In this document: piece after piece, positions 15,683 through 23,832 of the stretch
Layout: the number at the start of each line of letters is the position of its first letter
How positions within the stretch are numbered: the first letter of the stretch is position 1
Assembly: GCF_003315195.1 (NCBI RefSeq)
Contig: NZ_QNRV01000022.1
Coordinates: 1-50,168, forward strand
Length of the DNA: 50,168 nucleotides
From: Sutterella wadsworthensis
Lineage (GTDB): Bacteria; Pseudomonadota; Gammaproteobacteria; Burkholderiales; Burkholderiaceae_F
Direction: 5' to 3'
Made by a program: the position numbers and the translations under genes
Notes under the pieces: generated by a model
Told to the model about the DNA's origin: nothing
The model's input: the letters and a program-made list of their open reading frames with translations, nothing else
Database searches by the model: none

Positions 15683-17748
15683 CCGCAGAACCGGATCGAG
15701 ATGCACGAACGACCGGTCAGACTACGACGCGGCGTTCCGTGATTTTGTTCCTAAAGACTTTTTTAAGTCTTCCGGCCTCGCGCAGCATCACGGCACATAC
15801 ACTGATCAAGCTCTTTCTCACCTCCATGAAGCTGATGCCGGTGGCTTTGGCCGCGCAGTGCTTCGGCATGGCTGCCATTGATGCGGTCATGAGAACCAAG
15901 CCCGAGATGTTTGAGCTGCTGCTCGTTTGGTCGTTTTTCGGCTTTGCTCAGCTCATTGCTTCGCTTGCTTTTGTTCGGAGCCTGTGGCGTGATGCACGGC
16001 GTGTGGAGCGTGTCCGTCTGTGGATTCGACGCTGGACGATCCTGGCTTCATGTGCCGGTTTGCTCTGGGGAGCGGCTGGTGCAGTCATCATGGTGCCGCT
16101 CGCGGGCGTGCAGCAGTTGGTAGCAGTAGCCGTGATCGTCGCCGTGACTTTTGCCAGCTGGCCGGTTTATTCCTGCTGGATGCCGTCGCTCACGGCTTTT
16201 ACGCTTTTGTCGCTCACCCCCATGACGATTTCCGTGGCGGCGCAGTATGGCGTCAGTCAGGCGATCATGGCGCTGGTGCTGATCACCGTGACCGGCTTTA
16301 TTCTCTATTCAGGCCGACGCCTCAACGAAATGCTTTTGTCGTCCATCTTGAACGACGACGAAAATCAGCGCCTCGTGCAGCGTCTGAAGGTTGAGGTGAA
16401 TCGTACGGAAGCAGCGCGTTTGAAGACTCAGCACGAGAGTGAGCGACGTGCACAGTTCTTTGCGGCTGCCAATCACGACTTGCGCCAGCCCCTGCAGGCA
16501 ATGGGCATCTTCCTCGAGATGCTCAAGCGCCGATCAACCCCGCAGACGCTTCCTATCGTCGAGCAGCTCGGACGCACCTCAAGCACCATCTCTACCTTGG
16601 TCGAACAGGTGCTTGAAGTCACCCGCATGGAGTTTGGCCGTCTTGAACTGCACCCGGAAGTGATCTGGCTGCCGGAATTGATGGAAGAGCTCTCACATGA
16701 CTTCACGGCAATTGCTGCCGAAAAAGGACTGCGTTTTCGCGTGAAGTCCGTGCCGGCGGCGGTGTGTACGGATCCGCTCTTACTCAAGCGCGCGCTTAAA
16801 AATCTGATTACCAATGCCATCCGTTATACCGACAAACCGGGAGCGGAAGTCGTGGTCGGTGCGCGCCGGCTCGGCAGTTCACGTGTTTCGATCGGGGTTT
16901 ATGACGCGGGCCCCGGGCTTACGACGGAAGACAAGGCGCGGATCTTTGAAACGTTCTATCGCGGCAGCGCCGGCAAAAAAAGCACGAGTGAAGGCTTTGG
17001 CTTAGGACTCTCCATTGTGAAGCGCATCTGCCGGCAGCTCGGCATTGAATTCTCTATGGGCTCAAAGCTGGGCCGCGGAAGTGTTTTTCGGCTGGTGCTG
17101 AATTTGACGGAGGGCGAGCAGGTTGAAATGCTCGAACGTCCGGGAGCTCCGGCTGTTATCAACAGCCGGCTCGGAGGGACAACAGCGCTTTTGGAAGACA
17201 ATCCTTTTGTCAACGAGGCGCTGAGCGCAAAGCTCTCGCTTTGGGGGACAGATGTTGTCGCCGCGCCGGCATTCTCTGAAGACTTTGTCAAACGTGTGCA
17301 AGTCTCTGCCGGCAAAACCGGCCGGCTGGTATTGCTCACCGACTACAACCTCGGCGCCGGTGAATTGACGGGATTGGAGGCTTCAACGGAACTTTCTTCG
17401 CGCTTAGGGATGAACGTTCCGACCGTGCTCTTGACCGCCGTTGCCGGTGATTTGATTGAGGCAGATTGGACTCAGGCGCGAAAGAAGGGGAAGGCAGGCC
17501 GCATGCCGGAAGTGCTGCCTCAGATTCTGCAAAAGCCCGCCGACGATGTGGCGCTCAATTCAGCGTTGGTCCGAGCGGGCCGCAACGCAGCGTATTGGCG
17601 CTCTGAAGAGCCCGTTGAGAGCGATTTGGGGGCGGCTGAAGATCCTGGCGGCGACGAAGGAAAAACCGATGGCGGCGCAGCCTCTGAGGGAGCTGCATCG
17701 TCATCCTCGGGCACGCCGGAGCCTAATGAGATCGTCCGCGGCATTTGA
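15679..17748 (+). CDS. Membrane-bound hybrid sensor histidine kinase
   Basis: A 689-aa protein whose ATG overlaps the ldcA stop by 4 bases, with AAGGAA upstream. Residues ~40-215 contain five or six transmembrane helices with almost no periplasmic loops, so it probably senses a signal in or near the membrane. A coiled linker leads to the HisKA site FAAANHDLRQPLQ (His266), the N box KNLITNAIRYT, and ATP-lid boxes DAGPGL and GFGLGLSIVKR. Residues ~500-625 form a receiver domain with an acidic pair (LLEDNP), phospho-acceptor Asp555 in LLTDYNLG, Thr in TVLLTA and Lys619. The tail is Glu/Gly/Ser-rich and disordered. The output regulator is not adjacent; the FixJ-like regulator at 23030-23653 is a candidate partner only by proximity. 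Confidence 0.88.
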   Translation: MTAEPDRDARTTGQTTTRRSVILFLKTFLSLPASRSITAHTLIKLFLTSMKLMPVALAAQCFGMAAIDAVMRTKPEMFELLLVWSFFGFAQLIASLAFVRSLWRDARRVERVRLWIRRWTILASCAGLLWGAAGAVIMVPLAGVQQLVAVAVIVAVTFASWPVYSCWMPSLTAFTLLSLTPMTISVAAQYGVSQAIMALVLITVTGFILYSGRRLNEMLLSSILNDDENQRLVQRLKVEVNRTEAARLKTQHESERRAQFFAAANHDLRQPLQAMGIFLEMLKRRSTPQTLPIVEQLGRTSSTISTLVEQVLEVTRMEFGRLELHPEVIWLPELMEELSHDFTAIAAEKGLRFRVKSVPAAVCTDPLLLKRALKNLITNAIRYTDKPGAEVVVGARRLGSSRVSIGVYDAGPGLTTEDKARIFETFYRGSAGKKSTSEGFGLGLSIVKRICRQLGIEFSMGSKLGRGSVFRLVLNLTEGEQVEMLERPGAPAVINSRLGGTTALLEDNPFVNEALSAKLSLWGTDVVAAPAFSEDFVKRVQVSAGKTGRLVLLTDYNLGAGELTGLEASTELSSRLGMNVPTVLLTAVAGDLIEADWTQARKKGKAGRMPEVLPQILQKPADDVALNSALVRAGRNAAYWRSEEPVESDLGAAEDPGGDEGKTDGGAASEGAASSSSGTPEPNEIVRGI

Positions 17749-17793
17749 ACGCTGCGGCAAATGAACGGCAAAGGGGCGTCAGAAGCCCTAGAT

Positions 17794-18330
17794 TCAGATG
17801 CCGCCCTCGTTAACGAGCTTCAGCAGACCGGCGTCGTCAGAGGTGCGGCTCTGATCTTTATTGGGAAGGACTCCGGCAGGGATGATCGGGACAACTTTGC
17901 CCGTTGAGCTAGGGGCAAAGAGATGCGCCAGAACACTGTGCTGCGCTACGTCTTCAAGGGTATAGGCGTTGAGCGCCTCATAAAAAACGTTCTGAGCATC
18001 GTTAAGCACCTTGATCAGTGGACAGCCGCGGCCGAAATTGCAGGGCGGATCCTTGCAGTTGATCAGACAGTCGTCACCCTCGAGCGTTCGAATCACGTTG
18101 CCCAGACGGAGCTTTCTGGCTTGGGGGTCGAGCCCCAGACCGCCGGTACGGCCGCGCTGAGTAGCGAGCCATCCTTCCTGACTCAAACGATGGACGACCT
18201 TAACGACATGATTGCGGGTCCAGCCGATGCGCTCAGCAATTTCCGTCACCGTCGTACGGTCCTGCGACGGGCGTGCGCAGAGGTACATCAGCACGCGAAG
18301 CGACAAGTCGGTGAAACGGGTAATGTGCAT
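17794..18330 (-). CDS. nsrR: Rrf2-family NO-responsive repressor NsrR
   Basis: A 178-aa winged-helix Rrf2 regulator. It begins MHITRFTDLSLRVLMYL, the family's standard N-terminus; an upstream TTG frame was rejected because it lies in the hmp terminator. The recognition helix lies in VTEIAERIGWTRNHVVKVVHRL. Cys92, Cys97 and Cys103 have the same spacing (x4, x5) as the three [Fe-S]-ligand cysteines of E. coli NsrR, with an extra Cys88. The C-terminal ~45 residues beyond the Rrf2 core are unusual (GKVVPIIPAGVLPNKDQS...). It lies downstream of hmp on the same strand, and an NsrR-type operator sits upstream of hmp, so control of hmp, and possibly of itself by read-through, is likely. No Shine-Dalgarno is visible. 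Confidence 0.88.
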   Translation of the reverse strand: MHITRFTDLSLRVLMYLCARPSQDRTTVTEIAERIGWTRNHVVKVVHRLSQEGWLATQRGRTGGLGLDPQARKLRLGNVIRTLEGDDCLINCKDPPCNFGRGCPLIKVLNDAQNVFYEALNAYTLEDVAQHSVLAHLFAPSSTGKVVPIIPAGVLPNKDQSRTSDDAGLLKLVNEGGI

Positions 18331-18361
18331 GGGAGGAAATGAGCTTGCAGAAAATAAAACA

Positions 18362-18393
18362 ACGCCGTTCGGACGCAATGCCCGGAACGGCGT
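18362..18393 (-). terminator. hmp rho-independent terminator
   Basis: Arms ACGCCGTTC (18362-18370) and GAACGGCGT (18385-18393) are followed on the minus strand by TGTTTTATTTT. It lies 55 bases after the hmp stop and 32 bases before the nsrR start, so nsrR would be made by read-through or from a promoter within this region. Confidence 0.8.
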
Positions 18394-18448
18394 CGAACGC
18401 TGGGGGCGTCAGCAGACGCACCCCTGAGCGCTGAGTGTACTCGGAAAA

Positions 18449-19666
18449 TTAATCGGCCGAGCCGGTACCGAACACTTCCGTGTGGATGCGAGCAGGGATA
18501 ACACCGATGTCCTTGAGGGCCTTGGAGACATCCTGCATGAAGCCGATCGGGCCGCAGATGAAGAAGTCGGCATCCGGATCCTGGCAGAAGTTGCGGATGT
18601 TGGCGGGCGTAATACGGCCGGCAGCATCGTAGTCAACACCGAGATGGTCGGCCTGGCCCGGCTGGGTGAAGAAAATCCCCTTGGCAGCGTTGGGCATGCC
18701 CTTAATCGCGGCATCCACTTCCTTCTTGAGCGGGTAGTGCGCCAGATTCTGCGTGGTGTAGAGGAAGTGCACCTTGCGCAGCGGATTTTCAACAGCGAGC
18801 GTCTCGAGCATCGGGACCATCGGGGTGATGCCAATACCGGCGGCGATGAGAACGAGCGGGTGTTCAGACTTAGCGTCTTCAAGCGCAAAACCGCCGGTCG
18901 GAGCCGAGAGTTCGACCACATCGCCCACCTTCACGCGGTTGTGAAGGATGGAGGAGACGAGACCGTCAGGAGCACCCTGCGTGCCGAGGACAAGCTTCAC
19001 GGAGATGCGCAGCATGCCGCTGCCGGCAGCCTGAGACAGCGTGTACTGACGCGGCTGGGCGATCTGCATGGCCTTCGAGAAGACGCGCACGGTCGTGTAC
19101 TGACCCGGGAGATAGCTGGGAACCGGGCCGCCGTCGGTCGGACGGAAGTAGAAAGAGACGACGTCTTCGGATTCCTGAACGCGGTTGACGCATTCAAAGG
19201 GACGCCAGCCGGACCAGCCGCCTTGAGCAGCGGTCTGCTGGTTGTAGATATCCTGTTCGGCCTTGATGAGGATGTCGGCGAGCATGCCGTAGGCAGCGGT
19301 CCAGGCATCAATCAGTTCCGGCGTAGCGGCGGCACCGAGCACTTCCTTAATGGATTCAATGAGGTGGTGACCGACGATCTGATACTGCTCGGCGCGAATG
19401 CCAAGCGAGCAGTGGCGCTGAGCGATCTGCTTGACGGCGCCGAGGAGGTTTTCCGGATGCTCAATGTTCTGAGCATAAGCAAGCACGGCAGCGGCGAGCG
19501 CCTGCTGCTGCGCACCGCGAGCCTGGTGCGCCTGATTGAAGACGTTGCGCAGTTCGGGGTTCTTCGAAAGCATGCGCGCATAGAAATGCTTGGTGAGATC
19601 GACGCCGTGGGCCTGCAGAACGGGAACGGTGGCCTTGACCAGTTCGATCTGATGAGGGGTCAACAT
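18449..19666 (-). CDS. hmp: Flavohemoprotein nitric oxide dioxygenase Hmp
   Basis: A 405-aa three-domain enzyme converting NO and O2 to nitrate with NAD(P)H. The globin domain (1-~140) has Tyr29, proximal His85 and Tyr95 at exactly the E. coli Hmp positions (HFYARML, QRHCSLGIRAEQY). The FAD domain (~150-260) shows PGQYTTVRV and RQYTLSQA; the NAD domain has IAAGIGITPMVPML, and the C-terminus has the family phrase IHTEVFG. The length is normal. GGAGAA precedes the ATG. The promoter region carries an NsrR-like operator at 19787-19809, consistent with NO-induced expression. Confidence 0.95.
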   Translation of the reverse strand: MLTPHQIELVKATVPVLQAHGVDLTKHFYARMLSKNPELRNVFNQAHQARGAQQQALAAAVLAYAQNIEHPENLLGAVKQIAQRHCSLGIRAEQYQIVGHHLIESIKEVLGAAATPELIDAWTAAYGMLADILIKAEQDIYNQQTAAQGGWSGWRPFECVNRVQESEDVVSFYFRPTDGGPVPSYLPGQYTTVRVFSKAMQIAQPRQYTLSQAAGSGMLRISVKLVLGTQGAPDGLVSSILHNRVKVGDVVELSAPTGGFALEDAKSEHPLVLIAAGIGITPMVPMLETLAVENPLRKVHFLYTTQNLAHYPLKKEVDAAIKGMPNAAKGIFFTQPGQADHLGVDYDAAGRITPANIRNFCQDPDADFFICGPIGFMQDVSKALKDIGVIPARIHTEVFGTGSAD

Positions 19667-19763
19667 GAAAACTTCTCCTTAATTGAACGGATAATGTTGA
19701 AATTCTGGGGATTTTGGGGCTCTCGTCCTCTTGATTAGACGGGCCGCCTGATGTCTTGACGTC

Positions 19764-19809
19764 ATAGTAGCACGCTTGCGGCGAAAAAGATGCATTTTCA
19801 ATACATCTT
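19764..19809 (-). promoter_or_regulatory. NsrR operator and hmp promoter region
   Basis: The inverted repeat AAGATGCATT (19787-19796), TTC, AATACATCTT (19800-19809) closely matches the published proteobacterial NsrR consensus (AAGATGYATTT-n-AAATRCATCTT), with one asymmetry between the arms. On the hmp strand it overlaps the -35 area of a candidate -10 TACTAT (complement at 19764-19769), about 100 bp before the hmp ATG. Repression released by NO is the expected logic. Confidence 0.82.
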
Positions 19810-20014
19810 TTTATTGCAGAATGTTTATGCCAGTTTTCAATGTATGACGCAAGAAATGAAAATTGGATTTTCGAAATGTGCAATAGGGAAGTTCCCTCAG
19901 TACATCCCTTAGGCGGTAATCGATGGGTGTATTCTTGCAATCTACTAGCGTTAACTGTATGAATAATATGTAAAAACAACATTACAATTAGAAATAATTA
20001 AATTCTGAAAGGGC

Positions 20015-20044
20015 TTGTGAATTCAATGTGGCGGCAGTTATACT
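20015..20044 (+). promoter_or_regulatory. Promoter of the structured RNA
   Basis: -35 TTGTGA (20015-20020), 18-bp spacer, -10 TATACT (20039-20044), predicting transcription from about 20051. No protein-coding gene starts within the next 380 bases. Confidence 0.55.
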
Positions 20045-20050
20045 TTCACC

Positions 20051-20346
20051 TGTGTTCGGACGGTTCGATCAACGTTTGGTGGTTTGGTTGATTTATCCGA
20101 ACGCCGTCTGCCTAGCAGGCGAAAAATTTGGTTGATCGCGCATCGTGCGCATGCCACAGCTGGTCCCTGCGGCATGCGCTAACCGAAGGAAGACTTCGAC
20201 GGTTTTCCTGAAAGCTGAAAACGGTGCGGGATAGGACGCGTTTCCGAGGGCATGCTCGAGAAATAGACGTTCCGGCTCTGAGAGGAGCTGCAAAGCCTCA
20301 GCGGCGGTTCGGGTTTTTCTCCTTTTCCCGAACCGCCGTTTTATTT
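20051..20346 (+). ncRNA. Candidate structured non-coding RNA, unassigned
   Basis: A ~296-nt segment with its own promoter and a strong terminator and no credible coding frame. Pairings visible by eye: GTTCGGA (20054-20060) with TCCGAAC (20096-20102); inside it GATCAAC (20067-20073) with GTTGAT (20087-20092); GCCT/AGGC around 20109-20120; a perfect 9-bp stem GCGCATGCC (20147-20155) / GGCATGCGC (20171-20179); GTTTTC/GAAAAC near 20211-20225; and the terminator stem. TTTGGTTGAT occurs twice (20083-20092, 20127-20136), so GATCAAC could instead pair with GTTGATC (20131-20137), giving two exclusive folds. I do not find the conserved cores of RNase P RNA, tmRNA or SRP RNA. It may be a trans-acting small RNA, a divergent 6S RNA, or a leader of the lipoprotein gene at 20436. 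Confidence 0.5.
20302..20346 (+). terminator. Rho-independent terminator of the structured RNA
   Basis: Twelve-base perfect arms CGGCGGTTCGGG (20302-20313) and CCCGAACCGCCG (20327-20338), a 13-base T-rich loop, then TTTTATTT. It lies 90 bases before the next start codon, so it ends a transcript that starts upstream. Confidence 0.9.
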
Positions 20347-20435
20347 GAGCGTCAGTCAAGGGTCTCCGAGAGGATGTGCTTCAAAGTCATGTTAGGCTTG
20401 GGGCGCACAACACCAACTCACTCGGAATATCTTTC

Positions 20436-20924
20436 ATGCGGTTTTTCAGCAGGTCGGGCTGCGGCAAGTTCAGTGCTGTCATATCTGCAGGTCTTTCAGC
20501 CGCAGCACTATTGATGATCTCGGGCTGCTCAGTGGTGCAGGTCAATGGTACTGAGCGTACTGCGGATGATGCTTTATGCCTTGTGCGGCCTCAGATTGCG
20601 GACCCTGCGCTGCATAAGCTTCTGAAAGATCTGCTAGCGCGCAAACGCTTCAAAGTGACGGAACTCGCCCCGGGCACTGCACCGAACGTTTGCCGGCAGA
20701 CGCTGGTGTATCGCTGGGGCGTGGAACAGTATTACATCCCGGCTCTTGTTAAACAGTATCCGGTGGCCTTTGATTTCTATGAGTCGGGCGTTAAAGTGGC
20801 CAATGCGAGCTTTGACCCGACGCGCAACCTGATTTCTCCGCACGTGAAGTTCGTGCGCAGTTCCCGCTATTGGGCGCGCACTTTGGATAAGCTTTTTCCG
20901 GGGCGGCCCCTGGTAGGCGACTAG
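20436..20924 (+). CDS. Putative lipoprotein (paralogue of the one at 24423)
   Basis: A 162-aa protein. The ATG at 20436 begins a lipoprotein signal (KFSAVISAGLSAAALLMISGC) with lipobox ISGC; an upstream in-frame ATG would add 20 residues and is less likely. The mature region has two conserved-looking cysteines (DDALCLVRPQIADP and PNVCRQTLVYRWGV) with a strand-helix-strand pattern between them. The same layout occurs in the lipoprotein at 24423-24914. The arrangement recalls Sbal_3080-type lipoproteins, from memory and unverified. Function unknown. The RNA terminator lies just upstream; a minus-strand terminator lies 44 bp downstream. Confidence 0.75.
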   Translation: MRFFSRSGCGKFSAVISAGLSAAALLMISGCSVVQVNGTERTADDALCLVRPQIADPALHKLLKDLLARKRFKVTELAPGTAPNVCRQTLVYRWGVEQYYIPALVKQYPVAFDFYESGVKVANASFDPTRNLISPHVKFVRSSRYWARTLDKLFPGRPLVGD

Positions 20925-20967
20925 GATCGCCGATGCGGCTGACGAGGCCGGCCTTTCATAGGCTGAT

Positions 20968-21002
20968 AAAAAAGCGGCGCTTAGAAATGCTCTAAACGCC
21001 GC
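20968..21002 (-). terminator. fhs terminator
   Basis: GCGGCG (20974-20979) and CGCCGC (20997-21002) with inner TTAGA/TCTAA pairing are followed on the minus strand by TTTTTT (20968-20973). It ends the fhs transcript 90 bases after its stop. Confidence 0.82.
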
Positions 21003-21092
21003 CCGCATCACGATGAATGCATCGCAATGCGCTCTGTCATGCCGCCCAGAGCTTCGGCTTCATGAGAAGTGAAGAACGGGACGGCAAATTTG

Positions 21093-22736
21093 TCACGCAA
21101 GACCGGTGATACGGCCGTTTTGCACGTCAATGGACATGGCCGCAGGCTTCTTGGGGAGCCCCGGCATACGCATGATGGACCCCGACATGGCCACCACGAA
21201 ACCCGAACCGGCGTTGAGAATCAGACGCTCGATCGGAAGCGTAAAGCCCTTCGGAGCGCCAAGCGCCTTCGGGTCGTCAGTGAGCGAGAACGGGGTTTTG
21301 GCGACGCAGACCGGCAGTTTGCCAAAGCCGAGCTCTTCAATGCGCTTGAGATCCTTGAGCGCAGCAGGAGCAAGCTTCACGCCGTCGCCGCCGTAGGCCT
21401 TCGTGACAATAGCGTTGAGTTTGTCAACGATGGGCGCATCGGCCTCGTATGTGTGCACTAAGGGATGGAAATCTTCGGCCGCGGCAACGACTTCGCGAGC
21501 GAGCGCTTCGGCGCCTTCACCGCCCTTAGCAAAACCATCCGAGACGGCAAAGCGGACGCCGAGTTCGGCGCAGCGGGCGCGGATCACTTCGATTTCAGCT
21601 TCGGTATCCGTGTGGAAGTGGTTGAGTGCCACAACAATGTTCGGTCCGAACTGCTTGAGGTTGGCGATGTGAGCATCCAGATTGACGATGCCGCGCTTGA
21701 CCGCTTCAAGGTTGGGCTCGCCGATTTCGGGAAGCGGCACGCCGCCGTGCCACTTCAGCGCTTTGGTGCTCGTAACGATGACAACCGCGGCAGGTGCGAA
21801 GCCGGCGGCGCGGCACTTGATATTAAAGAACTTCTCTGCGCCGAGATCCGAACCAAAGCCCGCTTCAGTGATGGCGTAGTCGGCAAGCTTCATCGCCGCC
21901 CGCGTGGCCGCAACCGAATTGCAGCCATGGGCGATGTTGGCAAACGGACCGCCGTGGACGAAGGCGAGGTTGCCTTCAATCGACTGCACGAGGTTGGGCT
22001 TGAAGGCTTCAAAAAGCAGAGCCAGAAGGGAGCCCGTGGCGCCTAGTTCGCCGCAGGTGTATGCCGTGCCGTCCGGGCGCAGGCCCAGAACGATGCGGTC
22101 GATGCGGCTGCGAAGATCTTCAAGGTCATTAGCGAGGCAAAGCACGGCCATCAGTTCAGAGGCTGCGGTGATGTCAAAACCGGCTTCGGTCGGAATGCCG
22201 TTGGCCGGGCCGCCAAGACCCGTGATGATGTTGCGCAGCATGCGGTCGTTCACGTCGAGGACGCGGCGCCAGTAGATTTCACGCAGCTGCACCTGACCCT
22301 GATGACGGGCGTTGTCTAAGAGCGCGGCCAGAAGATTGTTGGCTGCCGTGATGGCGTGAAGGTCACCCGTGAAGTGCAGGTTGATCGCTTCCATCGGCAG
22401 CACCTGGCTGTAGCCGCCGCCGGCGGCGCCGCCCTTCATGCCGAAGACCGGGCCCAGAGAGGGCTCGCGAAGCGCGAGCGCAGCATTTTTGCCCAAACGC
22501 TTCAGACCTTGAGCGAGGGCGATGGAGGTCGTCGTTTTGCCCGAACCGGCGGGCATGCCCGAAGTAGCGGTGACGAGGATCAGACGGCCTTTTTCCTGAC
22601 GGGAAGGATCGAGCGTTACCTTCGCCTTGTCGCGGCCGTAGGGTTCGAATTCGCTGTCGGCGAGGCCGGCGGAGTGCGCGAGCTCATTGATGGGAATGAG
22701 CTTGGTTTCCTGAGCGATTTCAATATCGGTCTTCAT
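21093..22736 (-). CDS. fhs: Formate-tetrahydrofolate ligase
   Basis: A 547-aa cytosolic enzyme making 10-formyl-THF from formate, THF and ATP. The ATG at 22734-22736 (MKTDIEIAQETKLIPINELA) has GGAG about 11 nt upstream; a longer frame adds 25 unconserved residues. Hallmarks are YGRDKAKV, the P-loop PAGSGKTTTSIALAQGL, REPSLGPVFGMKGGAAGGGYSQV, DLHAITAANNLL, and EAGFGSDLGAEKFFNIKCR. The P-loop reads PAGSGKTTT where PAGEGKTTT is usual in the family, a Glu-to-Ser change next to the nucleotide site. C-terminal PGLPKKPAAMSIDV is typical. It stands alone with its own terminator. Confidence 0.95.
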   Translation of the reverse strand: MKTDIEIAQETKLIPINELAHSAGLADSEFEPYGRDKAKVTLDPSRQEKGRLILVTATSGMPAGSGKTTTSIALAQGLKRLGKNAALALREPSLGPVFGMKGGAAGGGYSQVLPMEAINLHFTGDLHAITAANNLLAALLDNARHQGQVQLREIYWRRVLDVNDRMLRNIITGLGGPANGIPTEAGFDITAASELMAVLCLANDLEDLRSRIDRIVLGLRPDGTAYTCGELGATGSLLALLFEAFKPNLVQSIEGNLAFVHGGPFANIAHGCNSVAATRAAMKLADYAITEAGFGSDLGAEKFFNIKCRAAGFAPAAVVIVTSTKALKWHGGVPLPEIGEPNLEAVKRGIVNLDAHIANLKQFGPNIVVALNHFHTDTEAEIEVIRARCAELGVRFAVSDGFAKGGEGAEALAREVVAAAEDFHPLVHTYEADAPIVDKLNAIVTKAYGGDGVKLAPAALKDLKRIEELGFGKLPVCVAKTPFSLTDDPKALGAPKGFTLPIERLILNAGSGFVVAMSGSIMRMPGLPKKPAAMSIDVQNGRITGLA

Positions 22737-23029
22737 CGAGAAAACTCCAAAAAAGTGGAAATGGATGGAATTCGATACGAGAAGGCGGCGCGCGGTGCTT
22801 ACTGTCTCCATAGAGGGCGCTCGACAGCAGAGCTGGAGCAGACATCCTGCATGGTTAGCGATGAAGAGACAAGCTGTACGGCTGCACGGTCAGCGGCGTT
22901 TGATGCACCGCTGCGGGGTTGTGCGGCAGTATGCCTCAAAAGCAGAGAAAACAGGGGACGACAGGCGCCGAAAATGGAAAAAGCACCGCCAAAACAGATT
23001 GGACGGTGCCTTTGATGAATCCTCAATGC
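22737..23029. other. Intergenic region between fhs and the FixJ-like regulator
   Basis: No credible gene in 293 bases. It carries the fhs upstream region (no clear promoter boxes seen) and, at 22978-23009, the terminator of the regulator gene. Confidence 0.55.
22978..23009 (-). terminator. Terminator of the FixJ-like regulator gene
   Basis: Arms GCACCG (22983-22988) and CGGTGC (23004-23009) are followed on the minus strand by TTTTT, 20 bases after the regulator's stop codon. Confidence 0.75.
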
Positions 23030-23653
23030 TCAGAGCGGGTCGCCCGAGAGCAGGAGGAGGCGTGCAATTTCAGCAGCGTTATGGAGTTCAAGCTTGCGGT
23101 AGGCGCTGCCGCGGTGAACCTGAACGGTTTTTTCCGAAATGCCGAATTCTGCAGCGACTTCTTTATTGGAATAACCCTGTGCCACCATGCGGATCACTTC
23201 GCGTTCGCGCTGCGTGAGCTGCTCGAGACGGGCCTTGAAATCTGCGACTTCGGCCTGATCGCGGCGGTTGGCTTTATTGCGGGCGACGGCAGCTTCAATC
23301 ACATCTATGAGACGAGATTCCTTCGCGGGTTTTTCCAGGAAGTCGAAAGCGCCGTTCTTCACGGCATTCACCGCCATGTCGATGTCGGCGTGACCGGAAA
23401 CAAAGACGATCGGCAGATCGCAGCCGATCTCTTTGAGTTTATTCTGAAGCTCAAGTCCGGACATGTTGGGCATGCGCACGTCGAGCAGAATGCATCCGGG
23501 ACGACGGAAGTCGTTGGCCGAAAAGAACGTGTCAGCATCGCTGAATTCGACGCATTCATAGTTCTCGCCCGACAATAGGAACGACCAGGAAGAACGAACG
23601 CCGGCGTCGTCATCAATGATGCGGATAAGTGGCTTGTTGTTGTTGCTTTCCAT
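23030..23653 (-). CDS. FixJ/NarL-type two-component response regulator
   Basis: A 207-aa protein. The receiver domain (~8-120) has the acidic pair in IRIIDDDAGVRSS, phospho-acceptor Asp58 in ILLDVRMPNMSG, Ser in VFVSGHADIDMAV, and Lys108 in FLEKPAK. The C-terminal LuxR/GerE helix-turn-helix (~140-200) reads LTQREREVIRMVAQGYSNKEVA...EKTVQVHRGSAYRKL. MAVNAVKNGAFDFLEKP is typical of the FixJ/TtrR branch, whose partners are often membrane kinases for respiratory signals. The start at 23653 opens the receiver domain directly; an upstream frame adds 34 odd residues. No kinase is adjacent; the hybrid kinase at 15679 is the only one in the window. Confidence 0.9.
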   Translation of the reverse strand: MESNNNKPLIRIIDDDAGVRSSWSFLLSGENYECVEFSDADTFFSANDFRRPGCILLDVRMPNMSGLELQNKLKEIGCDLPIVFVSGHADIDMAVNAVKNGAFDFLEKPAKESRLIDVIEAAVARNKANRRDQAEVADFKARLEQLTQREREVIRMVAQGYSNKEVAAEFGISEKTVQVHRGSAYRKLELHNAAEIARLLLLSGDPL

Positions 23654-23832
23654 CACGGTTGAGGCCTCGAGAGGGTCTTGGGACTGCAGATTTTCCAAAC
23701 GGGGAAAACGCGGTCGGAAGTTGATTTTGAATATTCTAATATTGTGAGACCGCATAAGTGCGCAAAATTTCCAATGCGCTCAGCAAAAATCGGCTTGAAT
23801 CGATCCGCGGTGAAGTTAAGGAGACCCTTGTC

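Noticed and set aside
15300-15881. Plus-strand frames overlapping ldcA and the kinase start
   Set aside because: They are out-of-frame shadows of two well-supported, translationally coupled genes.
18331-18378. TTG start adding 16 residues to NsrR
   Set aside because: The TTG lies within the hmp terminator stem, and the family N-terminus begins at the ATG at 18330.
20093-20359. Minus-strand 88-codon frame
   Set aside because: It runs through the perfect stem of a plus-strand terminator and other RNA stems, and its composition follows those repeats, so it is probably not a gene.
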